Source: an uncultured Bacillus sp.
GTDB taxonomy: Bacteria; Bacillota; Bacilli; Bacillales_B; DSM-18226
Direction: 5' to 3'
Assembly: GCF_946478885.1 (NCBI RefSeq)
Contig: NZ_CAMLDX010000031.1
Span: 1 to 34,339, forward strand
Length of the DNA: 34,339 nucleotides
Made by a program: the position numbers and the translations under genes. Of this stretch, positions 24,689 through 32,408 are shown one piece after another (the stretch's first letter is position 1; every line of letters starts with the position of its first letter). A model generated the notes under the pieces. That model made no database searches. It was given only the letters and a program-made list of their open reading frames with translations, and was not told where the DNA came from.

Positions 24689-24720
24689 AGCATAACCTGC
24701 GTATCCACGGAGGTTATGCT
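24689..24720. repeat. 10-bp hairpin upstream of the DUF4317 gene
   Basis: AGCATAACCT / AGGTTATGCT, perfect, with a 12-nt loop and no T-run on either side. It lies about 85 bases upstream of the DUF4317 start and could be a leader structure or an operator. Confidence 0.45.
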
Positions 24721-24769
24721 CAATATTTAATGATGATTCGATCGTTGTTTCGACATTTTGGATGCTCTA

Positions 24770-24811
24770 ATAAAAAAAGGAACGTCTCCACTCAAATGGA
24801 AATCGTCCCTT
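24770..24811 (-). terminator. terminator of the Spx-like gene
   Basis: Minus strand AAGGGACG / CGTTCCTT (8 pairs, one wobble) with an inner TTCC/GGA stem, then TTTTTTT. It lies about 80 bases after the stop at 24890. Confidence 0.85.
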
Positions 24812-24889
24812 CTTTGCTAATAATAGTAATCAAACTCCGATCAGGTACCAAGCAATATAACCTTAGATTCAGTTAGACACAATGAATAA

Positions 24890-25300
24890 TTAGCTCTTAG
24901 CCAAATTAAGATTATTGATCTGCCAGTTCAACCACTGGGTTTTACGAATTTTTCTTGGAAGAAATTGTCGTATTTCATCCTTATGATATCCCGCTTGTAT
25001 CTTTTTACCATCCGTAATAATAGGGCTACGAAGCAATCTTGGCTGTTTATGAATTAACTCCAGTAATTCTTGTAATGAAAGTTCATCGATATTTAAATCT
25101 AATTCCTTATAACTATTTGACTTCACAGCAATAATACCATCTGTACCGTCAACTGTCAGCCGCAAAATACCTTGCAGCTCGTGTACTGTCAAAGGGTCCT
25201 TTATAATATTCCTCTCTACAAAAGGTATCTCATACTTTTTAAACCACTGTCTAGCTTTCTTTGTCGATTGGCACTCTTGTCCATAAATCGTTACAGTCAT
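24890..25300 (-). CDS. Spx/ArsC-family protein lacking the CxxC redox switch
   Basis: 136 residues, the length of Spx. Family landmarks are kept: IPFVERNIIKDPLTVHEL, GTDGIIAVKS, LLRSPIITDGKKIQAGYHKDEIRQFLPRKIRK. Spx binds the RNA polymerase alpha C-terminal domain and is switched by a Cys-x-x-Cys disulphide near residue 10. Here that site reads CQST, so the second cysteine is a threonine and a classical switch cannot form. It may be constitutively in the reduced state or sense something else. AAAGGAGAT precedes the ATG. It lies 58 bases after the TetR gene on the same strand with a terminator behind it, so it is probably operonic with it. Confidence 0.85.
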   Translation of the reverse strand: MTVTIYGQECQSTKKARQWFKKYEIPFVERNIIKDPLTVHELQGILRLTVDGTDGIIAVKSNSYKELDLNIDELSLQELLELIHKQPRLLRSPIITDGKKIQAGYHKDEIRQFLPRKIRKTQWLNWQINNLNLAKS

Positions 25301-25358
25301 TTGGGAATCTCCTTTATTTTTTTGTCAAAAATTTTATGTGATACTGCTGACCCGGTCA

Positions 25359-25976
25359 TCACTCTCGTCTGTATATTCCATACTTGATTAAATTAATTTC
25401 AAATGTAAAATGCTTCATTGCCTCTTCATCGGACAGTTTTTTCGAAATTTTTTCAATAAAATTATGAAACGCTACCGCTGTTATGAGTTGCAGGATTTGA
25501 AACAATTCCTTATCCTCTTTAATATTAAAACGCTGTTTGTCAACTAAATTGATAATTTCTTTGAAACGCTCCTTACTCAGATTAAAATCAAACATATCCA
25601 TTAAAGAATTTTCAACTTTGTGGGTCGCATATAAGAATGCATTTTTAAGAAAATTATGCTCCTCTTCATCCGGCAGCTTTACCAAAAAACGATTGTATAA
25701 TTCTGTTACAGCATCAATAATATCTCCGTTATGCTGTTTTATTAAAGAAATAAAATCCTGTTTACCCTCTTTTAACTTCTTATTTAATATATAAAAATAG
25801 AGATCCTGTTTGTCTTCAAAATATTGATAAAAGCTTCCTCTCGGTATATTGGCCATTTTAATGATATTTGCAATAGAAGCATCAAATATCGGAACTCTTG
25901 AAAATTCCTTTTCAGCCGCTTCTATTAACGTATTTCGTTTGTGTTCTGGCAGGTTAAAAAAAGTTTGCTTCGGCAA
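25359..25976 (-). CDS. TetR/AcrR family transcriptional regulator
   Basis: 205 residues from a TTG at 25976 with GGAGGAAG about 7 nt upstream; the frame upstream to 26009 has no site. The N-terminal TetR domain is clear: NLPEHKRNTLIEAAEKEFSR, then ASIANIIKMANIPRGSFYQYFEDKQDLYFYIL. The C-terminal ligand domain is helical and unassigned. It lies between an unknown gene and an Spx-like gene on one strand. Three ATGACA-N3-TGTCAT palindromes upstream of the first gene are the obvious candidate operators, making this an autoregulated operon. The inducer is unknown. Confidence 0.9.
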   Translation of the reverse strand: MPKQTFFNLPEHKRNTLIEAAEKEFSRVPIFDASIANIIKMANIPRGSFYQYFEDKQDLYFYILNKKLKEGKQDFISLIKQHNGDIIDAVTELYNRFLVKLPDEEEHNFLKNAFLYATHKVENSLMDMFDFNLSKERFKEIINLVDKQRFNIKEDKELFQILQLITAVAFHNFIEKISKKLSDEEAMKHFTFEINLIKYGIYRRE

Positions 25977-26049
25977 TGCTCTTCCTCCAAGCTGTTTATG
26001 ATTATGCAAATAATGAAGTTGGCAATCCCATCTGATTCAAAATACCCTG

Positions 26050-26565
26050 TTATTCAGATAAAAGCTCTTTTGCAGGGAAAAATAAGATTTCTTTATGCAG
26101 GTCAGACAATTTCTTATTTATAAATTTTGCTAAAACTCCTTGTACAACACTTTCAAAATATTTACAATGAGATTTTCTTTCGAATTGAAAAACCATTGCC
26201 TCATTCATCTTAATCAATTGATTACTCGACTCTAATTCAGATTGAAATTTTCTTATATAAACATACATGGGTGAAAAGTTAAATAACCACAAAACTGGAT
26301 TCCGATATGTATTTAAAAAATAATCATCCTCAAGGAGGATCAGACTTAATTGTTCTTCCATTGCTTCATTGCCTGCTGTTATTCTAATCGATGTTTGAAA
26401 GGGTTTTGCTGATGACTGATTCTCATTGGAAGTTACTTGTATATCATACATTTCGCACATCTGTTTTTCCTTTACTGAGATAGAATTCATCATATCTTTT
26501 TTGATCCCCTTTGTATCCTTTTTCATGAAATAGTATTTTCTATTTTCAATCTTGATATATGACAC
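26050..26565 (-). CDS. hypothetical protein, first gene of the TetR operon
   Basis: Up to 171 residues; the start is uncertain. The GTG at 26565 lies inside the first palindrome and is unlikely. ATGs at 26490/26487 follow AAAGGGG at about 12-15 nt and are the better choice (146 or 145 residues). The protein is soluble with a hydrophobic stretch NPVLWLFNFSPMYVYIRK mid-way and a C-terminus ALAKF-like helix (VVQGVLAKFINKKL). I do not recognise a family. It lies 74 bases before the TetR gene's start and shares its control region, so it may be the regulator's main target or ligand-linked partner. Confidence 0.6.
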   Translation of the reverse strand: MSYIKIENRKYYFMKKDTKGIKKDMMNSISVKEKQMCEMYDIQVTSNENQSSAKPFQTSIRITAGNEAMEEQLSLILLEDDYFLNTYRNPVLWLFNFSPMYVYIRKFQSELESSNQLIKMNEAMVFQFERKSHCKYFESVVQGVLAKFINKKLSDLHKEILFFPAKELLSE

Positions 26566-26573
26566 TATGTCAT
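26559..26573. promoter_or_regulatory. TetR-type palindrome, box A
   Basis: ATGACA-CTA-TGTCAT, perfect 6-3-6 palindrome. Identical to box C and nearly identical to box B. Confidence 0.75.
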
Positions 26574-26595
26574 TTACCTTATATATCTATAATGT

Positions 26596-26610
26596 ATGAC
26601 AACGTGTCAT
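26596..26610. promoter_or_regulatory. TetR-type palindrome, box B
   Basis: ATGACA-ACG-TGTCAT, same arms as boxes A and C. Its centre is 37 bases from that of box A. Confidence 0.75.
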
Positions 26611-26625
26611 TTGTCAAATCATTTT

Positions 26626-26640
26626 ATGACACTATGTCAT
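26626..26640. promoter_or_regulatory. TetR-type palindrome, box C
   Basis: ATGACA-CTA-TGTCAT. Its centre is 30 bases from that of box B. Together the boxes span 82 bases upstream of the unknown-TetR-Spx-like operon. Confidence 0.75.
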
Positions 26641-26729
26641 ATTGTTGAAAAAAGTACACATTTTTTAAAGGGATTTCCAAATGGCTATTTTTTTTTGGAC
26701 ATGAATGAAAACAATCACCAAAATAAGAC

Positions 26730-26776
26730 AAACCCCCTCAATATGTCCGCTGAATATGGACATATTGAGAGGGTTT
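26730..26776. terminator. strong 19-bp hairpin downstream of fda
   Basis: AAACCCCCTCAATATGTCC / GGACATATTGAGAGGGTTT, one mismatch, 9-nt loop. A TTTTT run follows on the plus strand; the minus side is T-rich but interrupted. It lies about 115 bases past the aldolase stop, so it probably ends fda transcription and shields the TetR-box region. Confidence 0.75.
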
Positions 26777-26891
26777 TTACTTTGTTTCCTAAATCCTGGC
26801 TTCACTAGCTCCACCAATCTTCAGATTAACGACCAACACTTCTGAACTGTTATTCTCAACAGCTTTTATAAGCTTAGGGTTTTTGCTACTT

Positions 26892-27779
26892 TTATTTTAT
26901 AGATGCTTCATAGATGCTTTTAATAGCATCTGCCAGCTTCATATTGAATTCTTTATCTGTTTGATCGACAGCGAGCCCCTCTGTCAGGGCACGGGAGAAG
27001 CTAGCGATAACTCCATTATTACGCGCTAGAAATTCATTGGCTTCTGTCCGGCTGTAACCGCCTGACAAGGCTACCACCCGTACTACATGGGAATCCTCTA
27101 GCAGATTGAGATAGAAGTTATCTTCTGAAGGCAAGGAGAGTTTAAACATGACCTTTACCTCATTATCAAGAGAAGTTAATTGATTCTTTAATTCTTCTTT
27201 TAATATTCTTTCCGATTCTGCCTTATCTGCGCTATGAATGTCTACTTCCGGTTCAATAATTGGAACCAGCCCAGCCGCTGCAATTTGTTTAGCAATGTCA
27301 AATTGTTGTTGAACAACTTTCTTAATACCAACGGGATTGGCTTCTTTAATAACCGAGCGCATTTTTGTTCCAAAGATATGGCGTTCATTTGCCCGTTTCA
27401 ACAGATCATCCAAACCAGCAATAGACTTCATAACCTGAACTCCATCCTCAAGCCCCGCAAGTCCTTTATCGACTTTTAAGAAAGGCACAATGCCTTTCTC
27501 TTCCCAAAGAAAGTCAGCTGTATATTTCCCATCAATCATGCGATCCATTGTGTTTTCAAACAAGATTGCCCCTAATACATATCGGGAATCAAACGCAGGA
27601 CTCTTAATTATACGCGTTCTCATTTCATGAACTAAAGAAAACATTTCTTCATCAGTGGAGTATTGACCTTCACTAATACCATATGCCTTCAATGCCTTGG
27701 GAGTACTTCCGCCACTTTGGTCTAGAGCTGCGATAAAGCCTTTTCCTGTTTGGATTCGATCAAACTGCTTGTCATTCAT
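26892..27779 (-). CDS. fda: class I fructose-bisphosphate aldolase
   Basis: 295 residues, the length of the Staphylococcus-type bacterial class I enzyme. It cleaves fructose 1,6-bisphosphate to two triose phosphates through a Schiff base; the likely lysine is Lys213 (VMFKLSLPS). Other conserved blocks are [38 protein letters not shown] and [19 protein letters not shown] precedes the ATG. It is monocistronic, with a possible TATAAT about 30 bases upstream but no convincing -35. Functionally it could take over the product of FruK. Most Bacillus species also have a class II aldolase, not visible here. Confidence 0.93.
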   Translation of the reverse strand: MNDKQFDRIQTGKGFIAALDQSGGSTPKALKAYGISEGQYSTDEEMFSLVHEMRTRIIKSPAFDSRYVLGAILFENTMDRMIDGKYTADFLWEEKGIVPFLKVDKGLAGLEDGVQVMKSIAGLDDLLKRANERHIFGTKMRSVIKEANPVGIKKVVQQQFDIAKQIAAAGLVPIIEPEVDIHSADKAESERILKEELKNQLTSLDNEVKVMFKLSLPSEDNFYLNLLEDSHVVRVVALSGGYSRTEANEFLARNNGVIASFSRALTEGLAVDQTDKEFNMKLADAIKSIYEASIK

Positions 27780-28100
27780 GAATGGTTCTCCTTTCGCTGT
27801 TGGAATTCTATACCTATTTTATTATATCACTTGTACTAGCAGCACATGCGGAAAACGCCGGAAAGGTAATTTGATTACATGATTATAACAGGACGTCTAT
27901 GCTGAATGATTCAATTATCCATGCTTACAAGTGGCTCTGGTTGCACCGCTTTTTACATGAACACAGCTTTGTTTTACCTAGCAGTAATTACGATTTGCCA
28001 TCCAACCATATAAAGATATGATAGAGTCTGCAGAATAGCCCGCTGTCTTAATGATTTACTATGAGCCTTTGAGATCAAATAGCGACTTCTGGTAAAAAAT
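27780..28100. other. spacer upstream of fda
   Basis: No supported gene. It must hold the fda promoter (a TATAAT on the minus strand near 27818). The rest, including stretches around 27900-28090, shows no recognisable coding or structural signal. Confidence 0.4.
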
Positions 28101-28138
28101 TAGGGAAACAGTGGAACCGTCCCCCTGTTTACTTTTAA
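28101..28138. repeat. GGGGACGG-type palindromic repeat, copy 2
   Basis: TAGGGAAACAGTGGAACC then GTCCCCCTGTTTAC. The reverse complement of this family's copy at 20261-20292; AAACAG and CTGTTT arms allow a hairpin. Confidence 0.55.
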
Positions 28139-28168
28139 TGATGTGCTTGTTCATGTACGGTTGCTCCT

Positions 28169-28315
28169 ATGAATGCGAAGGAAAATATCTTTTTCCATCC
28201 AAATCTGGCGATGGTACGGGCAAAAAGAATGTTAAACGGCCAGGTTGATCCCCTCATTACAGCCGCAGGTCTTAAGGAAGGGATGTCTTTCTTAGATTGC
28301 ACATTAGGTCTTGCT
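28169..28315 (+). pseudogene. fragment of a YpiP-type class I SAM methyltransferase gene
   Basis: In one frame the segment reads FFHPNLAMVRAKRML, then DPLITAAGLKEGMSFLDCTLGLA. This is the block leading into the SAM-binding motif (LDCTLGLA) of a Bacillus methyltransferase family related to YpiP. Both the roughly 75 N-terminal residues and everything after GLA are gone; the open frame then runs on into unrelated AT-rich sequence. It is therefore a relic and not an intact gene. The family call is from memory. Confidence 0.65.
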
Positions 28316-28615
28316 TTTTCGTTTCTTAATATTATCAGAATAGTAATAAGGTTGCTTATAAAAATAAATGGGAAGAAGTTAGCTGCTCCGTTGATGGCCG
28401 TCTTTTTTTTCACAGCTATATTTCTATACAAAATTATTGAAAAAGATGTCCCAGTAAATAATAAAGTTACACAGGGACATCTCTCTATAAATAGTATTTT
28501 CTTTATATTAAACATTTTTAATACTTCTAATACAATGCTAAGTAAAAGAAAGTGTTACCATGAAGCTATGTTTTTAATCCCTAAACAAACGGTGTATACA
28601 GGTCCTATTCAAAAT
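28316..28615. other. AT-rich non-coding stretch after the methyltransferase relic
   Basis: Open frames run across it on both strands, but none has a ribosome binding site or recognisable protein content. It holds the terminator of the molybdoenzyme operon at 28444-28482. Confidence 0.5.
28444..28482 (-). terminator. terminator of the sigma/methyltransferase-molybdoenzyme operon
   Basis: Minus strand AGATGTCCC / GGGACATCT (9 bp) with a 21-nt loop, then TTTTTC. It lies about 130 bases past the last gene of the operon. Confidence 0.7.
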
Positions 28616-29476
28616 CTAAAACCAAGGATACTGACTCATGACTGAATAATAAAACAACATTCTGCCTGATAGTTCGCCAATAAAAACCAATACGGTAGCA
28701 ACTAAGATGTAATCGATCGCAATTCTCTTTTTGCTGGTAACCATATAAACCACCAGCGATGCTGGAACTAATAAGCTACCGAGAACACGAATCCAGTAAA
28801 AGATTGAGGTAAACGATACTGTTGCTGCTATTTGGCTTTCTGCGCCATTTGACATTATGGCAGAACTTCCGAGAGTGACGACTAAAGAGATTAGCAAAAC
28901 TGACAAATATATTCCTAATAGTTTCATAACATTTTCGTCTGATTCCTCTTGTTTTCTCTTCAAGGCAAAATAAGAGACTGTTAAAGCGCCGATTAATAGT
29001 CCTGTTAGTAGAAAGTTAACAAATGTTGTCCAATTATTCCATGATGGATGCAAATGGATTGAGAAATACACAGCTGCTGAGCTGATAATCATTATAATTC
29101 CCAGTATAGCAGTCAAAGTTCCAGCAATTTTTCTTATAGATGTATGATCTGCCTTTTTCCACCATAAATATGTCAATGCCAGTAAACAAAGATTAAAAAG
29201 TATTACCATAATGATTTCCCGGCTTAACCAGGAATGACCCGTACCAATTAAGCTTGTATAACTTTTAAATGGATTATTTAAATGGAACAGCGAAGCCAGT
29301 GTACCAATTATAGAAATACCAATAGCCATAAAAATCGGCTTTTTCATTACCTGCTTTCCAGTTGTATCCATGAATCGAGGCCTCAGCCATTCCAGTAAAA
29401 CAACCGCTATCGTGATGCCGACAGCCCACTGACTTAACACTGTGAATATTACCAATGGAATTTCATACTCACCCAT
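28616..29476 (-). CDS. DmsC-type membrane anchor subunit
   Basis: 286 residues with about eight hydrophobic helices, matching the DmsC/NrfD-like quinol-oxidising anchor of molybdopterin reductases. The opening IPLVIFTVLSQWAVGITIAVVLLEW, the mid-protein FHLNNPFKSYTSLIGTGHSWLSREI and the GRMLFYYSVM ending are typical of the DmsC family. It takes electrons from menaquinol and passes them to the iron-sulphur subunit. It is the last gene of the operon, 21 bases after the B subunit, and has no cofactor of its own. Confidence 0.88.
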   Translation of the reverse strand: MGEYEIPLVIFTVLSQWAVGITIAVVLLEWLRPRFMDTTGKQVMKKPIFMAIGISIIGTLASLFHLNNPFKSYTSLIGTGHSWLSREIIMVILFNLCLLALTYLWWKKADHTSIRKIAGTLTAILGIIMIISSAAVYFSIHLHPSWNNWTTFVNFLLTGLLIGALTVSYFALKRKQEESDENVMKLLGIYLSVLLISLVVTLGSSAIMSNGAESQIAATVSFTSIFYWIRVLGSLLVPASLVVYMVTSKKRIAIDYILVATVLVFIGELSGRMLFYYSVMSQYPWF

Positions 29477-29497
29477 ACTAAAAACCTCCCTCTTCCA

Positions 29498-30043
29498 TTA
29501 ATGCGCTGCAATAATGACCACGTTTGGCTTACTTATTTTATGACTTGGCAGCTTGTACATTCTTTCCACCACCTCAATATCATCTCCATACTCAGCACGT
29601 AATTCACCAATTTTGCCGAATTTTAGTACATGTCCCGGGCATAATGCAACACATTTTGGCTGTAGACCTTGATCTATTAAATCCGCGCACATATCACACT
29701 TGCTGATTTTTTTCTCGACTGGATCATATTGCGGTGCGGCATAGGGACATGCCATTAAACAGGAACGGCATCCCAGACATTTATCATGATCCTGGATCAC
29801 AATACCATCCTCCCGCTTTGTATAGGCAGAAACAGGACATACCTTCAAACACTGAGGTTCATTACAATGGTTACATGACATGGAGAGAAACTCCAATTTG
29901 TCAGGCTCATCTGTTCTAAACTCTCTAACTCTACGCCAATTTACCCCTTCCGCTGTTTTGTTTTCCGACTTGCATACAACAGCGCACGATTTACATCCAT
30001 AGCAATCATTCATATTAATAACGAATCCATATTGGACTGACAT
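29498..30043 (-). CDS. DmsB-type iron-sulphur electron-transfer subunit
   Basis: 181 residues with four ferredoxin-like cysteine clusters: CYGCKSCAVVC, CNHCNEPQCLKVC, CLGCRSCLMAC and CDMC...CVALC. This is the DmsB/PsrB pattern for four Fe-S clusters that wire the anchor to the catalytic subunit. There is no signal peptide; such subunits are carried out with the Tat-bearing A subunit. It starts 3 bases after the A subunit stop. The family does not reveal the substrate. Confidence 0.93.
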   Translation of the reverse strand: MSVQYGFVINMNDCYGCKSCAVVCKSENKTAEGVNWRRVREFRTDEPDKLEFLSMSCNHCNEPQCLKVCPVSAYTKREDGIVIQDHDKCLGCRSCLMACPYAAPQYDPVEKKISKCDMCADLIDQGLQPKCVALCPGHVLKFGKIGELRAEYGDDIEVVERMYKLPSHKISKPNVVIIAAH

Positions 30044-30046
30044 GCT

Positions 30047-32395
30047 TTAGTCCTCCTTTCTCACCTCAACAAGTGTATTATTAATGGTGGTTCCATTTCC
30101 CAGAACCTCAACCGTATCATTTGTAACATGGCTGCTGCTGCCCCCCTGCTGCTCCCACCAGCCATTTTGTATACCAACAATCCCCTCTTTTATATGGGCC
30201 GTGACTAATGCTTTAACAGCATGTTTGCCTCTATCATTAAATACCACAGCTTTATCTCCATTCACGATATTTCGTGCTTTTGCATCATTTGGATGAATAA
30301 GGACTTCCGGTTCGCTTTGATGCACTTCATTAATCCATCCCAGCGTGCTAAAGCTGGAATGAATGCTGCGTGCCATCTTATATTGCACAGCCATTAAAGG
30401 ATATTTTCTCAGTAACTCATTGGACTTATTGGTAATACATTCATTCGCACGAATATATTTGACTATGGGACTAAATTCTTTTTCTTTCCAACCCTCTACA
30501 AAGAAGTGTGCTTTTCCGGTCGAAGTTTTAAATTGACCATCTTTAAAAGGAATGTAAGGTATCGGGACCGGCTTAACGGGTCCTTGTTTTAATTGTTCAA
30601 TTGTGATTCCGGTACCTTTAAGGCATGCCTTGATATGCTCTTCTATCGGTTTATCAAATAGCTCACCAAATCCAAACCGTTTAGCGATTTGGGCAAAAAT
30701 CCAAAAGTCAGGCTTTGCCTCGCCCGGTGGTTCAACCGCTTTTTCCTTAAGCTGAACATAGTGGCTGCGTGAACCGGCCATTAAGCTTGTATATTCAAAT
30801 ACCGTCGTAACAGGTAAAACTAAATCAGCATATAAAGCAGTTGAAGTCATCAGGCTGTCGGAGACGACAACGAACGGTACTTTTTCTAATGCCTTTCGCA
30901 CCATATTTGTATTGGGTAATTGAGTCATTGGACTGGTTGTCATGATATACCAGAATCCAATTTCCGTTGGATCACCCTTCACGATCGATTCAGCTAATTT
31001 TGCAATTGGAATATTTTCAACTTTTTCTGTAGTTTTAGCTGATGCAACAGGCGGATTGATTTGTAAGAATTGCGTGACTCCCCCTGCATCACAAACACCA
31101 GCTCCAGCCTTACCAATGTTGCCAGTAATTAAAGCAAGATAAAATTGACTTGCAGCAACATAGGTCCCATACTCTGTCCTTTGAGCTCCCGACATATTTT
31201 GGATAATCATTGCCGGTTTATTAATTGCATATTCACGCGCTAAGCGAATAATTGTTCCTTTTGGTACATCGGTTTCTTTCTCAATCTCTTCTAAAGTTAA
31301 TTTTTTTGCTTCATCTTTGATAAGATCAAAGACAGTTCGATAGTTATTAGGTAAGGTTGTTTCATCTTCACTTAGTACTGGCTGAATGTTTGCCTCATCA
31401 TGGCGGACCAGTCCATTTCGTTTTAGATCGTATACCAGATAGGAATCCGGATCGTCAGCGTCACCGCGAACGAGTTCGCCTTTCTCATCCACTAAATAGA
31501 TTGCACCTGTATGATTTAATAAAAATGGACGATCAATTAAATTTTCTTGAACAATAACCTGTAACATCCCCAGAGCAAGTGCTGTATCAGTACTTGGAGT
31601 AATTGGAATCCATTCATCAGCCCTGGCTGCCGTTTCACTGAAACGAGGATCAATGACAACTAATTTTGCACCATTTCTCATCGCTGCTTCATATTCTTTA
31701 AAATAGGCCTGCATGGTTACTGCAGGATTATTCCCCCAGCAGATAATATATTTACTATCCCGAATGGTATCTCGGGTATCAACATAACGAAGTCCAACAA
31801 TTGGGGTCATTGCAGCCGTAACCGCAGAACAGCATAGGGAACCCTCTGGATGGGTTGCGCCGCCTAAATAGCTGAATAGAGCCCCGGCCATACTGTTATG
31901 TATAGAATCCATATTTCCGGATGCTGTCTGAAGTAATATGCCTTTATTTCCTATCTTCTTTTTTGTTTCTTTAATATTTTTTTCTATTAAATCAAGAGCC
32001 TCATCCCATGAAATTTCTTTAAAATCACCTGAGCCTTTTTTCCCTGTACGCAATAATGGTTGTTTAAGCCGTTCTTTATGATTTACCCACTGTGTACGGC
32101 TTACTCCGCGTAAACAACCTGTTACATTAAAGCCTTCACTAGTTTCAACCTTCTCAATTTTTCCGTCTTTAACAAAAGCAGTAAGATTACAATGCAAGCA
32201 TTCCATTGAACAACTGGATCGGAAAGTTTCATAATTATCAATCTCTGCACCGAGAACCTTTGAAGGATGGTCAACTGTATCCTTAACAGCAAGATAACCA
32301 CCGCCTCCAACAACAGCAGCACCCACTGTTCCGGTTACCTTTAAAAAATTTCTTCGGTTTATCTTTGTTTCCATTAAATTTTTTTTATTAGACAT
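30047..32395 (-). CDS. DMSO-reductase-family molybdopterin oxidoreductase, catalytic A subunit
   Basis: 782 residues. A Tat signal (INRRNFLKVTG, R14-R15) sends it outside. A [4Fe-4S] site uses Cys62, Cys66, Cys69 and Cys94. The molybdopterin-binding body includes WGNNPAVT, VIDPRFSETAARADEWIPITPSTDTALALGM, and a C-terminal dinucleotide-binding domain (LIHPNDAKARNIVNGDKAVVFNDRG). With B and C it forms a DmsABC-type respiratory complex. At the position where DmsA carries its serine molybdenum ligand I read LCCSAV (Cys188-Cys189). This suggests cysteine ligation, as in polysulphide, thiosulphate or arsenate reductases, so dimethyl sulphoxide is not a safe substrate. AAAGGGGGG precedes the ATG. 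Confidence 0.9.
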   Translation of the reverse strand: MSNKKNLMETKINRRNFLKVTGTVGAAVVGGGGYLAVKDTVDHPSKVLGAEIDNYETFRSSCSMECLHCNLTAFVKDGKIEKVETSEGFNVTGCLRGVSRTQWVNHKERLKQPLLRTGKKGSGDFKEISWDEALDLIEKNIKETKKKIGNKGILLQTASGNMDSIHNSMAGALFSYLGGATHPEGSLCCSAVTAAMTPIVGLRYVDTRDTIRDSKYIICWGNNPAVTMQAYFKEYEAAMRNGAKLVVIDPRFSETAARADEWIPITPSTDTALALGMLQVIVQENLIDRPFLLNHTGAIYLVDEKGELVRGDADDPDSYLVYDLKRNGLVRHDEANIQPVLSEDETTLPNNYRTVFDLIKDEAKKLTLEEIEKETDVPKGTIIRLAREYAINKPAMIIQNMSGAQRTEYGTYVAASQFYLALITGNIGKAGAGVCDAGGVTQFLQINPPVASAKTTEKVENIPIAKLAESIVKGDPTEIGFWYIMTTSPMTQLPNTNMVRKALEKVPFVVVSDSLMTSTALYADLVLPVTTVFEYTSLMAGSRSHYVQLKEKAVEPPGEAKPDFWIFAQIAKRFGFGELFDKPIEEHIKACLKGTGITIEQLKQGPVKPVPIPYIPFKDGQFKTSTGKAHFFVEGWKEKEFSPIVKYIRANECITNKSNELLRKYPLMAVQYKMARSIHSSFSTLGWINEVHQSEPEVLIHPNDAKARNIVNGDKAVVFNDRGKHAVKALVTAHIKEGIVGIQNGWWEQQGGSSSHVTNDTVEVLGNGTTINNTLVEVRKED

Positions 32396-32408
32396 GTCAT
32401 TCCCCCCT

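Noticed and set aside
26596..26808. 70-codon plus frame
   Set aside because: It spans the TetR-type palindromes and the 19-bp hairpin and has no start signal, so it is better explained as control sequence.
28169..28645. 158-codon plus frame as an intact gene
   Set aside because: Only the first 49 codons resemble a protein family; the rest is AT-rich run-on that covers the terminator of the opposite operon and the end of the DmsC-type gene.
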